A DNA stretch of 60,533 nt from Amazonocrinis nigriterrae CENA67 (GCF_016056305.1 NZ_JAECZC010000034.1:1-60533), one strand, 5' to 3'. Shown: positions 17,875 to 27,865, numbered from the stretch's first letter. The notes: generated from the letters alone by a model not told the origin. Numbers and translations are program-made.

Positions 17875-19049
17875 CAGGGTGGTTTCATACAAAGAAAGAA
17901 AAAACTTTGTGCAGTTGATTGGAGAGGGCACGTTGTGCTTGAGGAATAGTTCGGAAACCAAGTTGGCGGGCGATCGTAATGAAAAAGTTGTGTAAGATAG
18001 ACCAATTGACAGGAGCATTGCCACCACGGCGTGGTGGAAAGTCTTCAGAGAATGTCACATCTCTCACCCAATGCAGGCGATTTTCGATGCCCCAATGCCC
18101 TTGAATATCAGCAAGTAACTCTTGAGCTGCGAGACATTGACTACAGATATAGAATTGACGCTCGTAAAATGGTTGACCATCACGCTCACCCTGACGCTCG
18201 ACAACAACAAAACTTTTGAGTCCAGACCATTTTTTTTGAATTTGTTCAGGAGCAGCAAAAACTTTGCACTCACGTTGGACTAATCGAGAATGAACATTCT
18301 CAAAAGTTGTGGCACAGCTGAGTGGAGTCTCTTTTTGTGCTTGGGTTTGAGCCATTTTGTAGAGAGTAGGTTGGTTTTGTTTTAATCCAATTATGTAGTC
18401 GTTGCCACCGTCAATGATGAGTGATGCTGTTTTTTTGGCAGTGTAAAGCATCAAGAGTAAAAACTACTTGTTGACCACAAAACTCCGAGATTAATTGTTG
18501 TACAATCGCCACCTCACTAATTTTTTTATTAGACATTGGTTGCATCCTCAGTACAATACCCCGCTGATGACTATAAACTGATACTGTACTGATAAAGTTT
18601 TGGTAGGACTGACTATAATCTGTCACTGTGCAACGAATGCCTTTACCATCAATTGCCAGTCTCTCATCAGGCATTGGTGAAACAAAAACTGATGCCCAAT
18701 TATTGAATAAGTCTGTTAACGGCTGAAAATCTACAGTTTTTAGTACTATAAAGGAATGTGGAGTAGGATGGAAACTTGATTGTCGCATCTAGGTTTAACA
18801 GTTCAATCAGGCTTTGTTTGTGTATTTTGGTAAAGTCTTCGAGTGGTCGGTAGCCCCAATATCCTGTCATTGCTCCCAGCAAGATCACAAACAGTACCAA
18901 CCATAATTGATGTCTTCGTCCTCTAATGTGCCGATAGTCTGGCACTTGCTGCAACTGTTCGAGCAGATTATTCATATAAACCGTTTTTCAATTGACGATC
19001 GCCTTCTAGAAGCATTGTCATTTTTCTCTGCTTGTATGAAACCACCCTG
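17875..19049 (-). mobile_element. ISAs1-family insertion sequence, 1175 bp, decayed
   Basis: Terminal inverted repeats CAGGGTGGTTTCATACAA (17875 on the plus strand) and its mirror ending at 19049 bound the element. It has inserted in a CCCCATCT tandem-repeat tract between folE and trpF. No clean target duplication is visible, perhaps because the target itself is repetitive. The single transposase gene is frameshifted twice, so the copy is probably inactive on its own. Confidence 0.85.
17885..18975 (-). pseudogene. ISAs1-family transposase, two frameshifts
   Basis: Three frames together encode one H-repeat/ISAs1 DDE transposase. Frame one (18975-) gives PDYRHIRGRRHQLWLVL. Frame two (to about 18430) gives LAIDGKGIR and FTLDALHCQK. 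Frame three (about 18435-17885) gives DGGNDYIIGLKQNQPTLYK, GHWGIENRLHWVRDVTFSED and the C-terminus. The first break lies near 18725-18745. The second lies at a run of seven A on the coding strand (18435-18429). All catalytic motifs survive. Confidence 0.85.
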
Positions 19050-19065
19050 CCATCTCCCCATCCCC

Positions 19066-19692
19066 CTATCTCCCTAATTTCTCAAACAACTTGGCTACCT
19101 TGGTTAAATCCTTATCTCCTGGTTTGAGTTCTACACCACTAGATAAGTCAATACCGTCGGGTTTTACCTGACTCAAGGCTGTGACAATATTATCTGGTGT
19201 TAGTCCCCCGGCCAAAAACCAAGGGCAACCAGGGCTAAATTGTTGTAACATCTGCCAATCTAAAGTTTGACCTGTACCACCTAACTGCTGGGGATGATAA
19301 GCATCCAGTAGTAAGGTATCTACGTATTGGGCGTAGTTAGTAGTTTGGTCAAGATGCTCAACAGATCGAATTCTCAAAGCTTTAATAATTTCTACCTGGG
19401 GTAGGACTTGACGCAATTGGTCGCAAAATTCTGGAGATTCATCTCCGTGTAACTGCACGCCAGTCAACCCAGAGTTAATCACTGTGTCGCTGATTTCGCT
19501 AATGTCAGCATTGGCGAATACACCGATTCTGTCAACATTTTTTGGTAGCTGTGCCACAGCTGCTTGAATTTGCGCTGTGGTTACGTAGCGGGGTGAAGTA
19601 GGTACACAAATAAATCCTAATGCAGTTGCGCCCAGAGAGGCGATCGCTACAGCCTGATCTGATTGAGTGATGCCGCAGATTTTAACACGCAT
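19066..19692 (-). CDS. trpF: phosphoribosylanthranilate isomerase
   Basis: 208 aa TIM-barrel enzyme. The N-terminal [10 protein letters not shown] carries the catalytic Cys, and the phosphate-binding end reads [12 protein letters not shown] ... GIDLSSGVE. It catalyses the Amadori step of tryptophan synthesis. Tryptophan genes are scattered in cyanobacteria, so standing alone is normal. It is divergent from psaK. Confidence 0.95.
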   Translation of the reverse strand: MRVKICGITQSDQAVAIASLGATALGFICVPTSPRYVTTAQIQAAVAQLPKNVDRIGVFANADISEISDTVINSGLTGVQLHGDESPEFCDQLRQVLPQVEIIKALRIRSVEHLDQTTNYAQYVDTLLLDAYHPQQLGGTGQTLDWQMLQQFSPGCPWFLAGGLTPDNIVTALSQVKPDGIDLSSGVELKPGDKDLTKVAKLFEKLGR

Positions 19693-19815
19693 AGAAAATA
19701 GTGATAAGGGTAACTGAAAAAAAGTCGAATTTTTGCTAATAGTTTTCAGTTGTTTCCTGAGTAACTTTATAATTTTGGAGGTCTAAATTAATTTTGCCAT
19801 TTAGGAGATACAACC

Positions 19816-20070
19816 TTGATTGCATCAACTTTACTAGCAGCTGCGGCAAATGTTCCTGCAACCCCCGCATGGAATCCCACAGTAGGTATCATTATTAGCG
19901 TCAGCAGCCTAGTGGTTCTTTTGCTTGCTACCAGAATTGAGAAACCCCTCGTTGGCCCTAAGTTTCCTATTCTGCCAGTCAGTGTTCCTACATTCGTCGC
20001 TGCTATGGCTTTTGGTCATATTATCGGCGTTGGTATCGTTTTAGGATTGACTAATATCGGTCGTCTGTAA
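19816..20070 (+). CDS. psaK: photosystem I reaction centre subunit X (PsaK)
   Basis: 84 aa with two membrane helices and a Pro-rich loop ([19 protein letters not shown]), the size and pattern of PsaK. It appears to use a TTG start at 19816, preceded by AGGAGA (19803-19808). A TATAAT-like box is at 19768-19773. PsaK sits at the edge of PSI and takes part in antenna (including IsiA or phycobilisome) coupling. Confidence 0.92.
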   Translation: MIASTLLAAAANVPATPAWNPTVGIIISVSSLVVLLLATRIEKPLVGPKFPILPVSVPTFVAAMAFGHIIGVGIVLGLTNIGRL

Positions 20071-20137
20071 ATTGGAGATGTCAAAGACGTTAACGATCGC
20101 GTCTTGATGAATCCAAAACCCTGACACCCAATTCGAG

Positions 20138-20254
20138 TTCTTTCTCCTGCTATGAGACTTTCAGAATGAGTATACCTAGCTTTTGCGTAATCACCAGCTA
20201 AGTTTTTACGTAGCTGATACTGACTTAATCTGTTTGTTCATACAGGAGAAAGAA
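20138..20254. other. long-range inverted repeat downstream of psaK
   Basis: TTCTTTCTCCTG (20138-20149) is perfectly complementary to CAGGAGAAAGAA (20243-20254), 93 nt apart, and pairing extends inward with one bulge. It could be a 3'-UTR structure of psaK or a small repeat element. No U-tract follows. Confidence 0.45.
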
Positions 20255-20392
20255 TCAGAGCAATAACTAATGATGTGTTGAAATCTTAAGTCAACGTCTA
20301 CCTCAAAATCTTGTTTACTACCCTAGTTTTCGTAATATTTTAAATATAATTACTTATTGACAAATGTACCAAAGTTAGTCAATGGCGATTTC

Positions 20393-20515
20393 TATAGCAA
20401 TCCTATTTAAGTTGTGAAAAATATAAACAAGGAAACGAACCGCAAAGAACGCCAAGGACGCAAAGGGAAAAAGAAAGAGATATATAATTTTCACAAATAA
20501 TTTAGAACTGCTATA
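20393..20515. repeat. MITE-like element with TATAGCA ends
   Basis: 123 bp. The left end, TATAGCAATCCTATTTAAGT, pairs imperfectly with the right end (reverse complement TATAGCAGTTCTAAATTATT). Both ends continue into TTGTGAAAA. The interior carries the dispersed AACGCCAAGGACGCAAAG motif. Non-coding. The flanks (20071-20392 and 20516-20981) hold no gene that I can see. Confidence 0.65.
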
Positions 20516-20981
20516 TTCGGCCAATACTTAATAAAGCGCTAATTAACGAGTAAAATTTATAACCATTATTCTCATCAACTTTTTCAGGCATTGCCGCAGG
20601 TTACGTTAAGGCTTGTTATGGGACATGGTTTTCCCTGAAATCAACGTGAGTTCAGGGTGTTAATTAATTTTTCTATTTTCAAAATGATTAAATAGCTTTA
20701 ATTGTCTATTCTAGAATTTAGGGCATCTAAATCAACCAAAGTTGATTGTTTGATGTCCAATGGCAAAGTGCTGCTCGTACATAGTATCTAGCTGAAAATT
20801 TCAGTAAAAACAACTATCTATAGAGATTTAAATACAACTGTATGTTACCAGTAATAAAAGTCCTAATGCAGCATGGCACAAATAAATATCTAGCAGACAA
20901 AGTTAAAAAAGCTAATGCTAAAAGCAATATTTATTTACCATAGCTGCATAGCTGCGTTCATATACTAAATCTTAGGACAAT

Positions 20982-22181
20982 GTGATGCAAACAAATTGGA
21001 GAATTGGGTCTTTATTTGGAATCCCGCTATTTTTAGATCCTTTATGGTTTGTCATTTTAGGACTGGCAACCCTCAATTTTGGGGTAGCTTACCAAGAATG
21101 GGGAACTGCGATCGCTTGGATTGCTGGTATCAGTATGGCATTATTGCTATTCGCTTCAGTGTTGCTACATGAATTAGGTCACAGTTTGGTAGCGCGATCG
21201 CAAGGCATTAAGGTTAACTCAATTACCCTGTTTTTATTTGGTGGCATTGCTGCCATTGAAGAAGAATCTAAGACTCCAGGCAAAGCATTTCAAGTAGCGA
21301 TCGCTGGGCCTTTGGTTAGTGTTGCCTTATTTTTGCTACTGCGCTTTGTGGCTATTATTATACCTGATACAAGTCCCATCAGTGTGATGGTTGGAGATTT
21401 GGCAAGAATTAACTTGGTTTTAGCCCTCTTTAATCTCATCCCAGGCTTACCCCTAGATGGCGGACAAGTATTAAAAGCAGCATTATGGCAAGTTACAGGG
21501 AACCGTTTTCAAGCTGTACACTTAGCAGCAAGGGCAGGGCAAATTTTAGGTTATGCTGCGATCGCTTTGGGGTTTGCTGTAGATTTCTTTACTAGAGAGT
21601 TAGTAATTGGTTTGTGGATTGCACTGTTAGGCTGGTTTGGTGTCCGCAACGCTAGCAGCTATGACCGCGTAACTACATTACAGGAAACATTATTAGAGGT
21701 AGTAGCCGCCAATGTCATGACGCGTGATTTTCGCGTAGTTGATGCTAATCAGACATTACGCAGTTTTGCCGACTCATACTTATTGGATTCTAATGCCCCA
21801 GAAGTTTATTTTGCCGCTTCTGATGGGCGTTACAGGGGTATGGTTGCTATTGACGATTTGCGCTTAGTAGAAAGAAGTGAATGGGAAACCCAAACTTTGC
21901 AAAGTATTGTCCATCCCTTGACAGAAATACCAACTGTTGCCGAATCAACTATCTTGGCTGAGGTAATTAATAAGTTGGAAAATGAGCAGTTACCCCGCAT
22001 CACCGTGCTTTCACCTGCTGGTGCTGTAGCTGGTGTAATTGACCGAGGAGACATTGTGCGGGGGTTAGCACAAAAGTTAAACTTGCGGATTACCGATGCT
22101 GAAATTAAGCGCATTAAAGAAGAAGGTAGCTATCCGCCTGGTTTGCAGTTGGCGGTAATTGCCAAGTCAACCAACTTGTAA
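20982..22181 (+). CDS. site-2-protease-type M50 metallopeptidase with CBS domains
   Basis: 399 aa. The zinc motif HELGH (63-67) lies in the second or third hydrophobic segment, and the second metal site is NLIPGLPLDGG (about 151-161). Residues about 235-385 form a CBS pair (NVMTRDFRVVDANQTL ... VIDRGDIVRGL). This is the rhomboid-unrelated intramembrane protease type SpoIVFB/S2P with CBS. It probably cleaves a membrane-anchored regulator; the target is unknown. The start may be GTG (20982) or the adjacent ATG (20985). Confidence 0.9.
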   Translation: MMQTNWRIGSLFGIPLFLDPLWFVILGLATLNFGVAYQEWGTAIAWIAGISMALLLFASVLLHELGHSLVARSQGIKVNSITLFLFGGIAAIEEESKTPGKAFQVAIAGPLVSVALFLLLRFVAIIIPDTSPISVMVGDLARINLVLALFNLIPGLPLDGGQVLKAALWQVTGNRFQAVHLAARAGQILGYAAIALGFAVDFFTRELVIGLWIALLGWFGVRNASSYDRVTTLQETLLEVVAANVMTRDFRVVDANQTLRSFADSYLLDSNAPEVYFAASDGRYRGMVAIDDLRLVERSEWETQTLQSIVHPLTEIPTVAESTILAEVINKLENEQLPRITVLSPAGAVAGVIDRGDIVRGLAQKLNLRITDAEIKRIKEEGSYPPGLQLAVIAKSTNL

Positions 22182-22333
22182 TGAGACTGGAACTTATACC
22201 AGTTTGCAATTTCCGAATTTTAAATTTTATCTAGGTTTTAAGGTTTGAATCTGTTGCCGAATTTGAAAGAATTGGTATCAGACAAAAATTCAGCCCAAAT
22301 CTAGCCTAAACTAGCTTTATAAAAAGATTATCA

Positions 22334-22387
22334 AGGCAGCGATCGCCCCTCATCCTCACTTGAATTGTGTGGAGGCGATCGCTGCCT
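22334..22387 (+). terminator. hairpin built from two HIP1 octamers after the M50 gene
   Basis: A perfect 14-bp stem, AGGCAGCGATCGCC (22334-22347) with GGCGATCGCTGCCT (22374-22387). Each arm contains GCGATCGC. The downstream T-run is weak, so termination is likely but not certain. Confidence 0.5.
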
Positions 22388-22550
22388 GTATTGTTATTAA
22401 TTTCCTCTAATAATCAATCTAATTTGTTAGTGGATTTATCTACAGAAGAAGTTTCAGCAGGGGTCATTAAGTAAAATTTATTTACAATTACCAATTACCT
22501 ATGACCAAATACCTAGATTATATCTAAATAACTAGCAACGAATGTAAATA

Positions 22551-23774
22551 ATGTCTACTCTGCCCTCATTCATCAAAGAAGTCTTAACTGGTTCGGCAAT
22601 ATTTTTGAGTGTTATTGGTCTTTTCTTAAGTATCTGGATTGTAGTTCCAGTACCTACTGCCTTTTTGCTACCTTTGGGGGTAGGAGCGCCAGAAGTCTGC
22701 CATTGGCTACTATTGTTGAATTTCACAGCTTTTGGAGTATCGTTTTTCGGAATACGTAGTCACTGGCTGCAATATGTTGCTTTGGGTATCAGCGGAGTGG
22801 GAATTGTGCTGAGTATGCTGCCATTTCTGCAACTATCTGCGACACAACAGCAGATGCAGTTGGCAATGGAAAAAGAATTAGGAAAGGATTATCTCACATC
22901 AATTGAACAACATTTTGGGCGATCGCATCGTTTTAGTCTAGTAGACGCGTTTCAAGGCATTCCTACTAGTAAGATTCGTTACACACCTAACATTGAATTT
23001 GCATCCCCCGATAGTATACCTCTACGCCTAGATATTTACCGTCCTCTCCAAGTTGGACAATACCCAGGAATTGTTGTCATTCACGGTGGAGGATGGCAAA
23101 GTGGCAGTCCCACCACTAATGCCGATTTCAGTCGTTACATAGCGGCTAGAGGCTATACTGTTTTCGCCATTACTTACCGCTATGCACCTACTTATAAATT
23201 TCCTGCACAAATTGATGATGTTCGCAGCGCCTTAGCTTTTATCCAGCAACACGCCGCCGAGTATGAAACAGACATCAACCGCATTGCCTTACTCGGCCGT
23301 TCTGCTGGGGCACATTTGGCTATGTTAGCAGCCTATCAACAAGATGCCCCACCCATCCGTGCTGTGATTAGTTATTACGGCCCATCCAATTTAGTTAAAG
23401 GCTACTACGAACCACCTACACCAGACCCCTTGAATGTACGGTCTGTACTCGAAGCTTTTATAGGAGGTACACCAGATCAACTTCCAGAGCAATATACCAA
23501 AGCTTCACCCATTCACTATGCTAATCGCTCAGTTCCACCAACTTTGCTAATTCATGGTGGTCGTGATCACATCAGTCGCATAATTTTCACCAGGCTATTG
23601 TTCCAAGCTTTGCAAACAGCTGGTAATCAAGCCATTCTATTAGAAATTCCTTGGGCAGAACACGCTTTTGACTACATCTTTAACGGCCCAAGTAATCAAC
23701 TGGCACTTTACCATACAGAGAGCTTTCTAGCTTGGGCTTTGTTTGAAAACAAAAATGTCAACAATGGGGTGTAG
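22551..23774 (+). CDS. alpha/beta hydrolase, esterase/lipase (BD-FAE/HSL-like)
   Basis: 407 aa. Three N-terminal hydrophobic segments (residues about 10-105) suggest membrane anchoring, followed by an alpha/beta-hydrolase domain. The oxyanion motif HGGGW, nucleophile elbow LGRSAGAH and late HGGRD and AEHAF segments supply the Ser-Asp-His triad. Substrates are probably short acyl esters; this is inferred. The start ATG follows an AT-rich leader. Confidence 0.85.
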   Translation: MSTLPSFIKEVLTGSAIFLSVIGLFLSIWIVVPVPTAFLLPLGVGAPEVCHWLLLLNFTAFGVSFFGIRSHWLQYVALGISGVGIVLSMLPFLQLSATQQQMQLAMEKELGKDYLTSIEQHFGRSHRFSLVDAFQGIPTSKIRYTPNIEFASPDSIPLRLDIYRPLQVGQYPGIVVIHGGGWQSGSPTTNADFSRYIAARGYTVFAITYRYAPTYKFPAQIDDVRSALAFIQQHAAEYETDINRIALLGRSAGAHLAMLAAYQQDAPPIRAVISYYGPSNLVKGYYEPPTPDPLNVRSVLEAFIGGTPDQLPEQYTKASPIHYANRSVPPTLLIHGGRDHISRIIFTRLLFQALQTAGNQAILLEIPWAEHAFDYIFNGPSNQLALYHTESFLAWALFENKNVNNGV

Positions 23775-23873
23775 GGTGTAGGGTGTAGGGAAGAAAGCGT
23801 TGAACTGTAGGGTGGGCAATGCCCACAACGTAATAATAAGGGTTTGAAAAATTTTCAGCATTGCCCACCTGAA
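23762..23873. repeat. GTGTAGG tandem repeat and GTGGGCA palindromes
   Basis: Tandem GTGTAGG units (23768-23790) are followed by a perfect palindrome, GTGGGCAATGCCCAC (23812-23826), and a related TTGCCCACC near 23861. These are dispersed repeats of the intergenic type. The rest of the gap to 24075 holds no gene that I can support. Confidence 0.6.
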
Positions 23874-24075
23874 TTTAATTCCAATAAAGCAACTGCTGCA
23901 AGATATGAGCCTCCCACGGGAGCGTTCATCGCGCCCGCAAAATATAAAACAAACACTTTCTTCCCCCACTCCCTACTCCCTGTGTTTCTTGAGAGAAACA
24001 CAAAAACCCCGGCATTAAGTACCGAGGTGAGGGGGAAATTCAAGAGTCGATGGGAAATACCGAAGTCTAAAAATC

Positions 24076-24246
24076 TTAGCTAACGCTGATACCAACCAAA
24101 ACTAGAGTGGTGACAAGTAATGTAGCGAACACACCTTGTAAAACATATTTGCGTTGTTCCCAAATGGCAGGGTACTGGGCGTAATACATCTTGGGTTCAG
24201 TTGCATAGTTGTTGAGAACGCCGTCTTCGTTAATTGTGGTGTACAT
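24076..24246 (-). CDS. psb34: Psb34-type (Ssl1498 family) photosystem II assembly protein
   Basis: 56 aa: MYTTINEDGVLNNYA, then a soluble linker and one C-terminal membrane helix (GVFATLLVTTLVLVGISVS). This layout matches the Ssl1498/Psb34 family, once grouped with high-light-inducible proteins, which binds PSII intermediates near CP47. The start at 24246 is set by family similarity; the frame is open further upstream. A good promoter lies just upstream. Confidence 0.82.
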   Translation of the reverse strand: MYTTINEDGVLNNYATEPKMYYAQYPAIWEQRKYVLQGVFATLLVTTLVLVGISVS

Positions 24247-24280
24247 AGCTTTTTCTCTTGTTTGTTTCTTTATGTTAAGT

Positions 24281-24309
24281 AATATAACAAGATTGTTACA
24301 AATGGTCAA
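24281..24309 (-). promoter_or_regulatory. candidate sigma70-type promoter of psb34
   Basis: On the minus strand, TTGACC (24309-24304), a 17-nt spacer and TATATT (24286-24281). The predicted 5' leader is about 30 nt. Further upstream (24307-24375) a two-part stem (ACTTGAC/GTCAAGT with an inner CTGATA/TATCAG) overlaps the -35 and could be an operator. Confidence 0.6.
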
Positions 24310-24659
24310 TAGGACTTGACATAAAAAGGCTGATAGCGGTAATAAAAATCGCTTATCAGGAATTAGGTCAAGTAGAAGGGTGTGGGGTGTCTGACTTTTC
24401 ACGGGAAGTACTGAAATCCTCATCAAGACTGGGGGTAGGGTGTAGGGTGTAGGGTAATTGGTGGAAAGCTCTATCTACCCCACACCCTCTTCGTGACTGA
24501 CCGAGGAGTAATTTAGCCTAGCGTGTATATTCCTCTTGCGATTGTTGCTGTCTATAACGGAATTTAGCCAAAAAGTTACCAATAATTCAGATTTTCATTG
24601 ACTACGAACCCAAAATCATTAGCAGGGGTTGCTACTGCATTCCTTCATGATTCCAGCTT

Positions 24660-24810
24660 TGACTCGTTGAACGGCTGGTATAGTAAAGTGCTGAGTGCTG
24701 AGGAGCCAGCCGCACAGTCAGGGTTTCCCGACTTGAGCGGACTGGCGTTGCCGAGTAGAAAGTAAGTTATTTCAAGGCTTCGAGCAATCAGCACTGTCCT
24801 AAACTATGCT
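24660..24810. repeat. dispersed repeat of the GGAGCCAG...ACTGGCG family
   Basis: 24701-24755 carries AGGAGCCAGCCGCACAGTCA and GGGTTTCCCGACTTGAGCGG, closely similar in layout to 10262-, 16885- and 35632-35675. Flanking ATAGTAAAGTGCTGA-like ends are weakly inverted, so it may sit in a small MITE. The rest of 24427-24864 has no gene. Confidence 0.5.
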
Positions 24811-24864
24811 TTGACTGCTTTATCAGGTTTGTTGTGGTCTTGATTTAAAGTTCGATGGTTGTAG

Positions 24865-25137
24865 ATGAATATAGGAATAATCCAGCCTTACAGTAACGGG
24901 TTTTTAGACGTTGTACCAGAGGGTGAAGACAGTGACTATTGGCAGATTGCAGCTATACACATCAATGGTCAAGCCTACTGTCCTACCCCAAGGCTTTATC
25001 GAAGTGAAAAAGCAGCATTGGCAAAAGCTGCACAAATTTATGATTGGCTAGCAGACCATTCTCACCAAATCAGTAATGGGATTTACAACTGCTCTGAATT
25101 GCAACTCATCTTATGGCAGCAATCAAAATTATCTTAA
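24865..25137 (+). CDS. small cyanobacterial hypothetical protein
   Basis: 90 aa: MNIGIIQPYSNGFLDVVPEG, then YWQIAAIHINGQAYCPTPRLYRSEKAALAKAA. The beta-then-helix pattern and plausible codon use suggest a real gene; there is no shadowing frame. No family or function recognised. Confidence 0.5.
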   Translation: MNIGIIQPYSNGFLDVVPEGEDSDYWQIAAIHINGQAYCPTPRLYRSEKAALAKAAQIYDWLADHSHQISNGIYNCSELQLILWQQSKLS

Positions 25138-25279
25138 TTAACATTAATAGCTGCTGAGAGGAAGAGGGACTTTTGTGTTAGTTGGTATTAGTGTGATCGC
25201 TTGCAAATCAAGCAGCTTTTAAATTTTGATAAAAGTGAAACCCAGCTTTAACCTTACATAATGCTGGGTTTCACAAGAT

Positions 25280-26014
25280 TCAACTAGGCTGATTATTTGG
25301 CGGTGTTTGTTCCGGTGGTGCTTCTGCTGGAGGTGCGAGTACCGCATCGGGAGCAATTTCTTCCACGGGAATCGGTGGTTTTTCTTCAGTCTCAGGTTGT
25401 GCTGCTTCCACTAATTCGGGAGATGGCGGATGTGGTGGAATCGCTTCGGGTACACTCTCAGTTTTGGCTTCAGTGTCGGTAGTAACTGCTTCTGTTGTCG
25501 ATTTTTCTGATATAGAAGTAGTTTTGTCAATAATCTCAACAGTCGGTGCCTCTGACAGTACAGAGGTAATATCTTCAGGTTTGGGGGTTGCAGCTGTTTT
25601 TTTGCTGACAGTCTGTTGTGCTTTATTTTTCACACCACTGAAGGTACTACCAATAGTCTGTTGCAACTGAGCAAGCCGTTGCGGAAGTGACAACTTATTT
25701 ACTTGTTCCTGAATGCTAGTTTTCACTGTTTCAGAACTAGGTACTGGGGTTTGTTGTAGCTGTGGGGTTATTTGGCGGCGTAATGAGAGAGTTTGCCAAC
25801 CAAACCAGACCAACAAAGCCACACTAGCCACATGACCCAGCAACAAACCTCCAGAAATGCGTTGTGCAAACACCCATAATACTAAAGCGTAGAAAAGCCC
25901 TACACCACTCCAAATAAAATCATTCTTACGGTGGATTTCTGGGAAGAAAAAAGCTGATATGTAAAGGGCTAAACTACCAAGACCGACCACCAAAGCTAGG
26001 ACATATGCCAGCAT
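25280..26014 (-). CDS. ycf66: Ycf66-family membrane protein
   Basis: 244 aa from the ATG at 26014, preceded by AAGGAG (26030-26025); the frame extends upstream only through simple repeats. The N-terminus MLAYVLALVVGLGSLALY and two further hydrophobic segments (to about residue 85) match Ycf66, found in cyanobacteria and some plastids. The C-terminal half is an acidic, Pro/Thr/Glu-rich low-complexity tail. Function unknown. Confidence 0.85.
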   Translation of the reverse strand: MLAYVLALVVGLGSLALYISAFFFPEIHRKNDFIWSGVGLFYALVLWVFAQRISGGLLLGHVASVALLVWFGWQTLSLRRQITPQLQQTPVPSSETVKTSIQEQVNKLSLPQRLAQLQQTIGSTFSGVKNKAQQTVSKKTAATPKPEDITSVLSEAPTVEIIDKTTSISEKSTTEAVTTDTEAKTESVPEAIPPHPPSPELVEAAQPETEEKPPIPVEEIAPDAVLAPPAEAPPEQTPPNNQPS

Positions 26015-26037
26015 TTTTTGGTTACTCCTTTGACTAA

Positions 26038-26166
26038 AGATTGGGAATTGGGGATTGGTAATTGGTAATTGGTAATTGGTAATTGGTAATTGGGTATTAG
26101 GAAAATTCTTTGCCATTCCCATCTCCCCATCTCCCCATCTCCCCATCTCCCCATCTCTCCATCTCC
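26038..26166. repeat. tandem repeats ATTGGTA and CCATCTC
   Basis: About seven units of ATTGGTA/ATTGGTAATTGG followed by about six units of CCATCTCC, directly 5' of ycf66. Confidence 0.75.
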
Positions 26167-26359
26167 CCAGTCCCTCAACTAACAATTTTGCAAATTTTGC
26201 TTGTCAATTGTTGAGTTAGATACAAATTAAAATTAATTATCTGTGTTAGGTGTAAATTTTTGGCGTTTATCTAACTCTTAATGTCTTCTTTAGGAGAGAA
26301 GCGAAAATCTCGGACTACCCTAAAGATAAAAGGATCTGCAAGAGTTAGCCAAACAAATT

Positions 26360-27793
26360 ATGACACTACAAAGCTTTGGTGTGATTGGATTAGCCGTTAT
26401 GGGTGAGAATATCGCCCTGAACGTCGAGCGTAATGGCTTCCCAATTGCAGTTTACAACCGCTCCCGAGAAAAAACGGATGCGTTTATGGCGCAGCGTGCG
26501 CCAGGACGGAACGTTAAAGCGGCCTTTACTTTAGAAGAATTTGTTGCTGCATTGGAACGTCCCCGTAGAATCCTGGTGATGGTGCAAGCTGGTAAGCCAG
26601 TTGATGCAGTTATTGCTCAACTCAAACCCTTGCTGGATGAAGGCGATATCATTATCGACGGTGGCAACTCTTGGTTTGAAGACACAGAACGACGCACTCA
26701 AGAGTTGGAACCTGCTGGATTTCGGTTTATCGGTATGGGTGTTAGCGGCGGTGAAGAAGGCGCATTAAATGGCCCATCTCTCATGCCTGGCGGTACACAA
26801 AGCTCTTATGAGTATTTATCGCCAATTTTCAACAAAATTGCTGCTCAAGTCGATGATGGCCCTTGTGTAACTTATATTGGCCCTGGTGGTTCTGGTCACT
26901 ACGTCAAAATGGTACACAATGGCATTGAGTACGGTGACATGCAGTTGATTGCTGAAGCCTACGATTTGCTCAAGAATGCTGCTGGACTAGACCATAATCA
27001 GCTACATGAAGTGTTCGCAGAATGGAACACTACCGACGAACTCAATTCGTTTTTGATTGAGATTACATCAAATATCTTCCCTTACATTGACCCAGATACA
27101 AATCTGCCTCTGGTGGATTTGATTGTTGACGCAGCAGGTCAAAAGGGAACCGGACGCTGGACTGTACAAACTGCCTTGGAATTAGGAGTTTCTATTCCCA
27201 CCATCACAGCAGCGGTGAATGCTCGGATTATATCTTCAATCAAAGACGAGCGGATTGCAGCATCGAAGATTTTGACAGGCCCCAGTGGCAAGTATGATGG
27301 GCAAACTAAGGATTTTATCAATAAGGTGCGGGATGCGCTTTATTGCTCTAAGATCTGTTCTTATGCTCAAGGGATGGCGCTACTTTCCACTGCTTCCAAA
27401 ACATATAACTGGAATTTGACTTTGGGTGAATTGGCGCGGATTTGGAAAGGTGGCTGTATTATTCGCGCTGGCTTCTTGAATAAGATTAAGAAGGCTTTTG
27501 ACGAAAATGCAGCATTAGCTAACCTGTTATTGGCTCCTGAATTTAAGCAAACTATTCTCGATAGACAAACTGCTTGGCGGGAAGTAATCATAACAGCTGC
27601 AAAACTGGGGATTCCAGTGCCAGCATTTAGCGCATCTTTGGATTATTTTGACAGCTATCGCCGCGATCGCTTGCCCCAAAACCTCACTCAAGCACAACGC
27701 GACTACTTTGGCGCACACACCTACTTGCGTCTTGATAAGCCTGGTACTTTCCACACTGAATGGGTACCAATTGCTGAAGCTGAGAAAAAGTAA
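26360..27793 (+). CDS. gnd: 6-phosphogluconate dehydrogenase (decarboxylating)
   Basis: 477 aa. The NADP-binding start reads GVIGLAVMGENIALNVERNG; the family signature DGGNSWFEDTERR and the substrate-site segment GPGGSGHYVKMVHNGIEYGDMQ are intact. It is the last oxidative step of the oxidative pentose phosphate pathway, the main NADPH source in the dark and in heterocysts. Monocistronic, with its own terminator. Confidence 0.97.
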   Translation: MTLQSFGVIGLAVMGENIALNVERNGFPIAVYNRSREKTDAFMAQRAPGRNVKAAFTLEEFVAALERPRRILVMVQAGKPVDAVIAQLKPLLDEGDIIIDGGNSWFEDTERRTQELEPAGFRFIGMGVSGGEEGALNGPSLMPGGTQSSYEYLSPIFNKIAAQVDDGPCVTYIGPGGSGHYVKMVHNGIEYGDMQLIAEAYDLLKNAAGLDHNQLHEVFAEWNTTDELNSFLIEITSNIFPYIDPDTNLPLVDLIVDAAGQKGTGRWTVQTALELGVSIPTITAAVNARIISSIKDERIAASKILTGPSGKYDGQTKDFINKVRDALYCSKICSYAQGMALLSTASKTYNWNLTLGELARIWKGGCIIRAGFLNKIKKAFDENAALANLLLAPEFKQTILDRQTAWREVIITAAKLGIPVPAFSASLDYFDSYRRDRLPQNLTQAQRDYFGAHTYLRLDKPGTFHTEWVPIAEAEKK

Positions 27794-27828
27794 TTTCTCA
27801 CACTTTTAAATTTTGAGTTGATTTGCAG

Positions 27829-27857
27829 GTGACTCTGGGTTTCAGGGTCACTTTTTT
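27829..27857 (+). terminator. terminator of gnd
   Basis: GTGACTCTG (27829-27837) pairs with CAGGGTCAC (27843-27851), followed by TTTTTT. Confidence 0.8.
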
Positions 27858-27865
27858 ACGTAGAC

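Noticed and set aside
22195-22285. ATACCA...TGGTAT ends, considered as another MITE
   Set aside because: The inverted similarity is short and weak; not enough to call an element.
23844-24083. Frames on both strands between the hydrolase and psb34 genes
   Set aside because: They consist of repeat DNA and the reverse of psb34, without conserved motifs or start sites.
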